Part shown: positions 61,727 through 64,000 of the stretch, one piece after another | Position numbering within the stretch: the stretch's first letter is position 1 | How the letters are laid out: each line of letters begins with the position of its first letter | Source: JASHSH01 sp036490215 | Lineage (GTDB): Bacteria > Pseudomonadota > Alphaproteobacteria > Rhodospirillales > Magnetospirillaceae | Length of the DNA: 64,000 bases | Assembly (NCBI GenBank): GCA_036490215.1 | Contig: DASXEH010000084.1 | Location: forward strand, 57,709-121,708 | Direction of reading: 5' to 3' | Translations under genes and position numbers: made by a program | The notes under the pieces: generated by a model | What the model was told of the DNA's origin: nothing | The model's input: the letters and a program-made list of their open reading frames with translations, nothing else | Databases searched by the model: none

Positions 61727-62608
61727 ATGTCATTCGACGATATGCCGGATCTCGGGCCGTTCCTGCGGCCTGATGCGAAAAAATATGCCGAGGACTGCGT
61801 TCGCCTGTCGCGCGAAGCGCTCGTGCATACGAGAGCCGTGCTCGACGTTCTCTACGGCCAGGATTTCTTCCAAAAGCTCGATATCCTCCTGCCCACCGAC
61901 ACTGAGTTGAAGGAGTTGCCGGTTCTGATCTTCATCCATGGCGGCGCTTGGAAGAACGGCTTCAAGGAATGGTTCGGCTATATGGCGCCCGCGCTGGTAT
62001 CGCTGCCGGCGATCCTGGTTTCGCCGAACTATCGGCTTGCACCTCAGGTCAAATTTCCGGTGCCGCTCGACGATTGCTGCGCGATGCTGAGTTGGGTGTA
62101 TAGCCATATCGCCGCATATGGCGGCGACTCCCATCGCATCTTCATTGGCGGCCATTCCGCTGGTGGACACTTGGCTTCGCTGATGGCGCTTCGGCCTGAA
62201 CTTCTGACGAAGCGTGGTCTGCCCAAGGATGTCATCAAAGGCTGCTTTGCCCTCAGCGCGGCGTTCGATATGCAACGCAAGAAGGCCGATGCGCAAAGGG
62301 CTCAGCTCCTAGATCTTCTTCTTCAGAGCGATGATGATGGGGCCAGTTCGTCGCCGATCGAATTTGTAAATGGCAACAAGGTTCCTTTTCACATTGTCCA
62401 TGGCACCCATGATTTTCCGGAATTGCTTACGGACAATAAAAGGATGGTCGAGGCACTGCGGAAGGAGGGTTCTCCGGTGGAGCACTACGTCCTCGACGGG
62501 CATTCGCATTTCGATACCAGCATCGCTTGCGGCGACATCAATGGGGTCTGGGTCCAGACGGTTCGTCGCTGGCTGGCCGCGCGGGGCATGCGGCAACTGC
62601 CTGCCTAA
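61727..62608 (+). CDS. Alpha/beta-hydrolase, HSL/kynurenine-formamidase-like
   Basis: 293 residues. Oxyanion-hole motif IFIHGGAWKNGF (HGGxW type), nucleophile in FIGGHSAGGHLASLMAL (Ser), acid in HGTHDFPELL, and catalytic His in LDGHSHFDTS. No signal peptide. HGGxW hydrolases include kynurenine formamidases and small-ester or carbamate hydrolases. It probably cleaves the compound imported by the three genes before it, releasing an acid and an alcohol or amine. Confidence 0.88.
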   Translation: MSFDDMPDLGPFLRPDAKKYAEDCVRLSREALVHTRAVLDVLYGQDFFQKLDILLPTDTELKELPVLIFIHGGAWKNGFKEWFGYMAPALVSLPAILVSPNYRLAPQVKFPVPLDDCCAMLSWVYSHIAAYGGDSHRIFIGGHSAGGHLASLMALRPELLTKRGLPKDVIKGCFALSAAFDMQRKKADAQRAQLLDLLLQSDDDGASSSPIEFVNGNKVPFHIVHGTHDFPELLTDNKRMVEALRKEGSPVEHYVLDGHSHFDTSIACGDINGVWVQTVRRWLAARGMRQLPA

Positions 62609-62736
62609 CCGGTACCCCTTCTGCGATAGGAGTCTCCCTGCGGGGTGGATTGTCCGAATGCAGAGTGATAATTCTGTCGCTGCCTGTCTGATGTGATGGG
62701 CGATTTCGGCAATATGCATGGTCGGTATGGATCGCG

Positions 62737-63270
62737 ATGAAAAGAAAATCCAAAGAGATTCGAGCATCCGACAGCGACGTCGCCAAAGAGAGGCTGGGCC
62801 ACGCCAAGAAGATGAGAGGCTATCTGCCGCATCACTTGAGCCGGCTGATGAATGCCCTCAACTTGCGGCTCATGAATGATCTGCGTGTGCATCGCATCAC
62901 CATCGCGCAGTTCCGGATTATGCAGATGCTGGATGCGCGGGGCAGCGCGTCGATTGGTGAGATCGCCGCCGACACTGTGATCGAACAGTCGGTCGTGAGC
63001 CGCATTATCGATCAGCTCGAGCGATCGGGTTTCGCCAAACGCCAAAAACGCATCGGCGATGGCCGCAGCGTTGACGTCTCGCTGACGCCGAACGGAAGCA
63101 AAATGTACAAGGTTTTGTTTCCTTCCGCCGCGCGTATCGTCGACGATGCCGTGAAGGGACTGACGGCAGAGGAACACAATATACTGGAGACTCTGCTGCT
63201 GCGCGTTTACAAGGGCGTGGTAGAGCCCTACGAGGCTTGGGATACCTTCGTGCGAAAAGGCCGGCTCTAA
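62737..63270 (+). CDS. MarR-family regulator
   Basis: 177 residues. A winged helix-turn-helix core (RITIAQFRIMQMLDARGSASIGEIAADTVIEQSVVSRIIDQLERSGFAKR) is followed by the wing with RIGDGRSVDVSLTPNG and C-terminal dimerisation helices. MarR proteins are usually repressors released by small phenolic or acidic ligands. It follows the hydrolase by 129 bp on the same strand and may control the ABC-hydrolase operon through the inverted repeats near 57730-57900. Confidence 0.92.
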   Translation: MKRKSKEIRASDSDVAKERLGHAKKMRGYLPHHLSRLMNALNLRLMNDLRVHRITIAQFRIMQMLDARGSASIGEIAADTVIEQSVVSRIIDQLERSGFAKRQKRIGDGRSVDVSLTPNGSKMYKVLFPSAARIVDDAVKGLTAEEHNILETLLLRVYKGVVEPYEAWDTFVRKGRL

Positions 63271-63877
63271 TTTACGGTCGATGGCGAAGGCGGCATTGCG
63301 GTAGGGCTTCCTCCGATACCCTGTTCACCCTGTTCCGCGGCTCTGAAACGGCCCTGAATTCCCCTATTTTTGGCACGACATGCCGGCAGACTGATCATTG
63401 AATTCGGACTGTCTCTCCGACGCTTTGCGGAAAGCGTTCGTATGGTTCTGATATTTTCCTTGCAAAATCCCTGATCGTAGGGAAATCAACTCAGAGCTGG
63501 ACTAGCACCGGACTGCGCAGGCAGCCCACCACTCTTTCCTGCGCGGAGAAGCGACCAAACCGGCACGGGACGAAAAGGCTCCTGTTGAGGCGGTTTGTCG
63601 GCATTCGCCTTTTGCTGGAGACGCAGGCCGCGAGGCGATTTGGCCCAATTCGGGCAGTCGTTTCCGCGGCTATTTTCGCCACCAAACCGTCGGACCGGAT
63701 CGCGTGGGTCCGTGGGTTTTGGATTGCTTCTGGCCCGCAATCGACTTCGGCTTGTGCCAAGGCGTTTGCTGGGCTCAAATGCGGACTGGAGATGCCGCGC
63801 CGTTCGAGCTCGGTGTCACACATCGGGGTGAAGTGCGGCCCTGTGGATAGGCTTAGCGGACCTGGACCCAGATTGAC
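63271..63877. other. Intergenic region without a supported gene
   Basis: About 600 bp. Several open frames on both strands between 63486 and 63881 have no recognisable motif and overlap one another, so none can be called. No repeat or clear terminator seen. Confidence 0.45.
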
Positions 63878-64000
63878 TTGACTCTCGAGAACAAGAACTC
63901 CCTTTACATCGCATCAGTCGAAAAGGCCTTTCGCCTTTTGACGGTCTTCGACCGCAATGCGTCGCAACTATCGCTGACCCAGTTTGCGGAGAGCACCGGG
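63878..64000 (+). CDS. Start of an IclR-type regulator (cut by the window edge)
   Basis: A frame from TTG 63878 runs to the right edge and gives 41 residues. SLYIASVEKAFRLLTVFDR and then LSLTQFAESTG match the N-terminal winged-helix start of IclR regulators, which commonly begin with an SVxKALxLL-type helix. The ligand domain is outside the window. The exact start is uncertain. Confidence 0.72.
   Translation, partial: MTLENKNSLYIASVEKAFRLLTVFDRNASQLSLTQFAESTG

Noticed and set aside
63486..63881. Overlapping ORFs near the right edge
   Set aside because: Mutually overlapping on both strands, no motif, possibly a decayed sequence; not supportable as genes.

Overview
The window reads as chromosomal DNA from a GC-rich (roughly 60%) alphaproteobacterium. 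The Wsp/Che layout, the many Liv-, urea/amide- and ribose-type ABC importers, the AmiC/AmiR amide operon and the Zur-controlled TonB system fit Rhodospirillales or Hyphomicrobiales, but the sequence alone does not fix the order. No tRNA, rRNA, CRISPR array, phage or intact insertion sequence was seen.

Layout. (1) 1-7540: a Wsp-type chemosensory operon, CheW-CheR(TPR)-CheW-MCP-CheA/REC-CheB, preceded by the 3' end of an unidentified gene. (2) 7541-12593: a YghU-type glutathione oxidoreductase on the minus strand, then zwf and a GH15 glycosidase on the plus strand. (3) 12594-20910: an orphan MoeA-like 3' end with its terminator, then an amide operon: a structured leader with an intrinsic terminator, binding protein, permease, fused permease-ATPase, ATPase, a small basic ORF, an amidase, a cytosolic AmiC-like sensor and an AmiR/ANTAR antiterminator. 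(4) 20907-22022: an adenylate cyclase response regulator whose receiver domain is cut by an in-frame stop. (5) 22358-27181: Zur, a 32-bp palindromic Zur-type box, a TonB-dependent receptor and ExbB-ExbD-TonB. (6) 27416-36050: a sugar or polyol locus with a ROK repressor and a cytosolic binding-protein paralogue, divergent from a sugar isomerase, binding protein, MocA dehydrogenase, ATPase and permease. (7) 36150-37621: a truncated AtuA-like fragment, a DUF4387 gene and a GntR regulator. (8) 38016-57599: a large catabolic island. (9) 58026-63270: a second ribose-type ABC operon with an alpha/beta hydrolase and a MarR regulator, followed at the window edge by the start of an IclR-type regulator.

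The most unusual part is the catabolic island. It has two paralogous haem-oxygenase-fold putative diiron enzymes (HDO family), two VOC extradiol-type dioxygenases with apparent metal triads in both halves, two dienelactone hydrolases, two Liv-type importers, a Rieske ferredoxin, a plant/adrenodoxin-type [2Fe-2S] ferredoxin, an aldo-keto reductase, a nitroreductase, a RidA protein, a flavin monooxygenase and a GntR regulator. A shared operator-like sequence lies upstream of both HDO modules and of the regulator. A perfect 12-bp-stem hairpin with a 6-nt loop follows each HDO gene. Together these look like one regulon for oxidative breakdown of an aromatic or heterocyclic compound by a pathway I cannot name.
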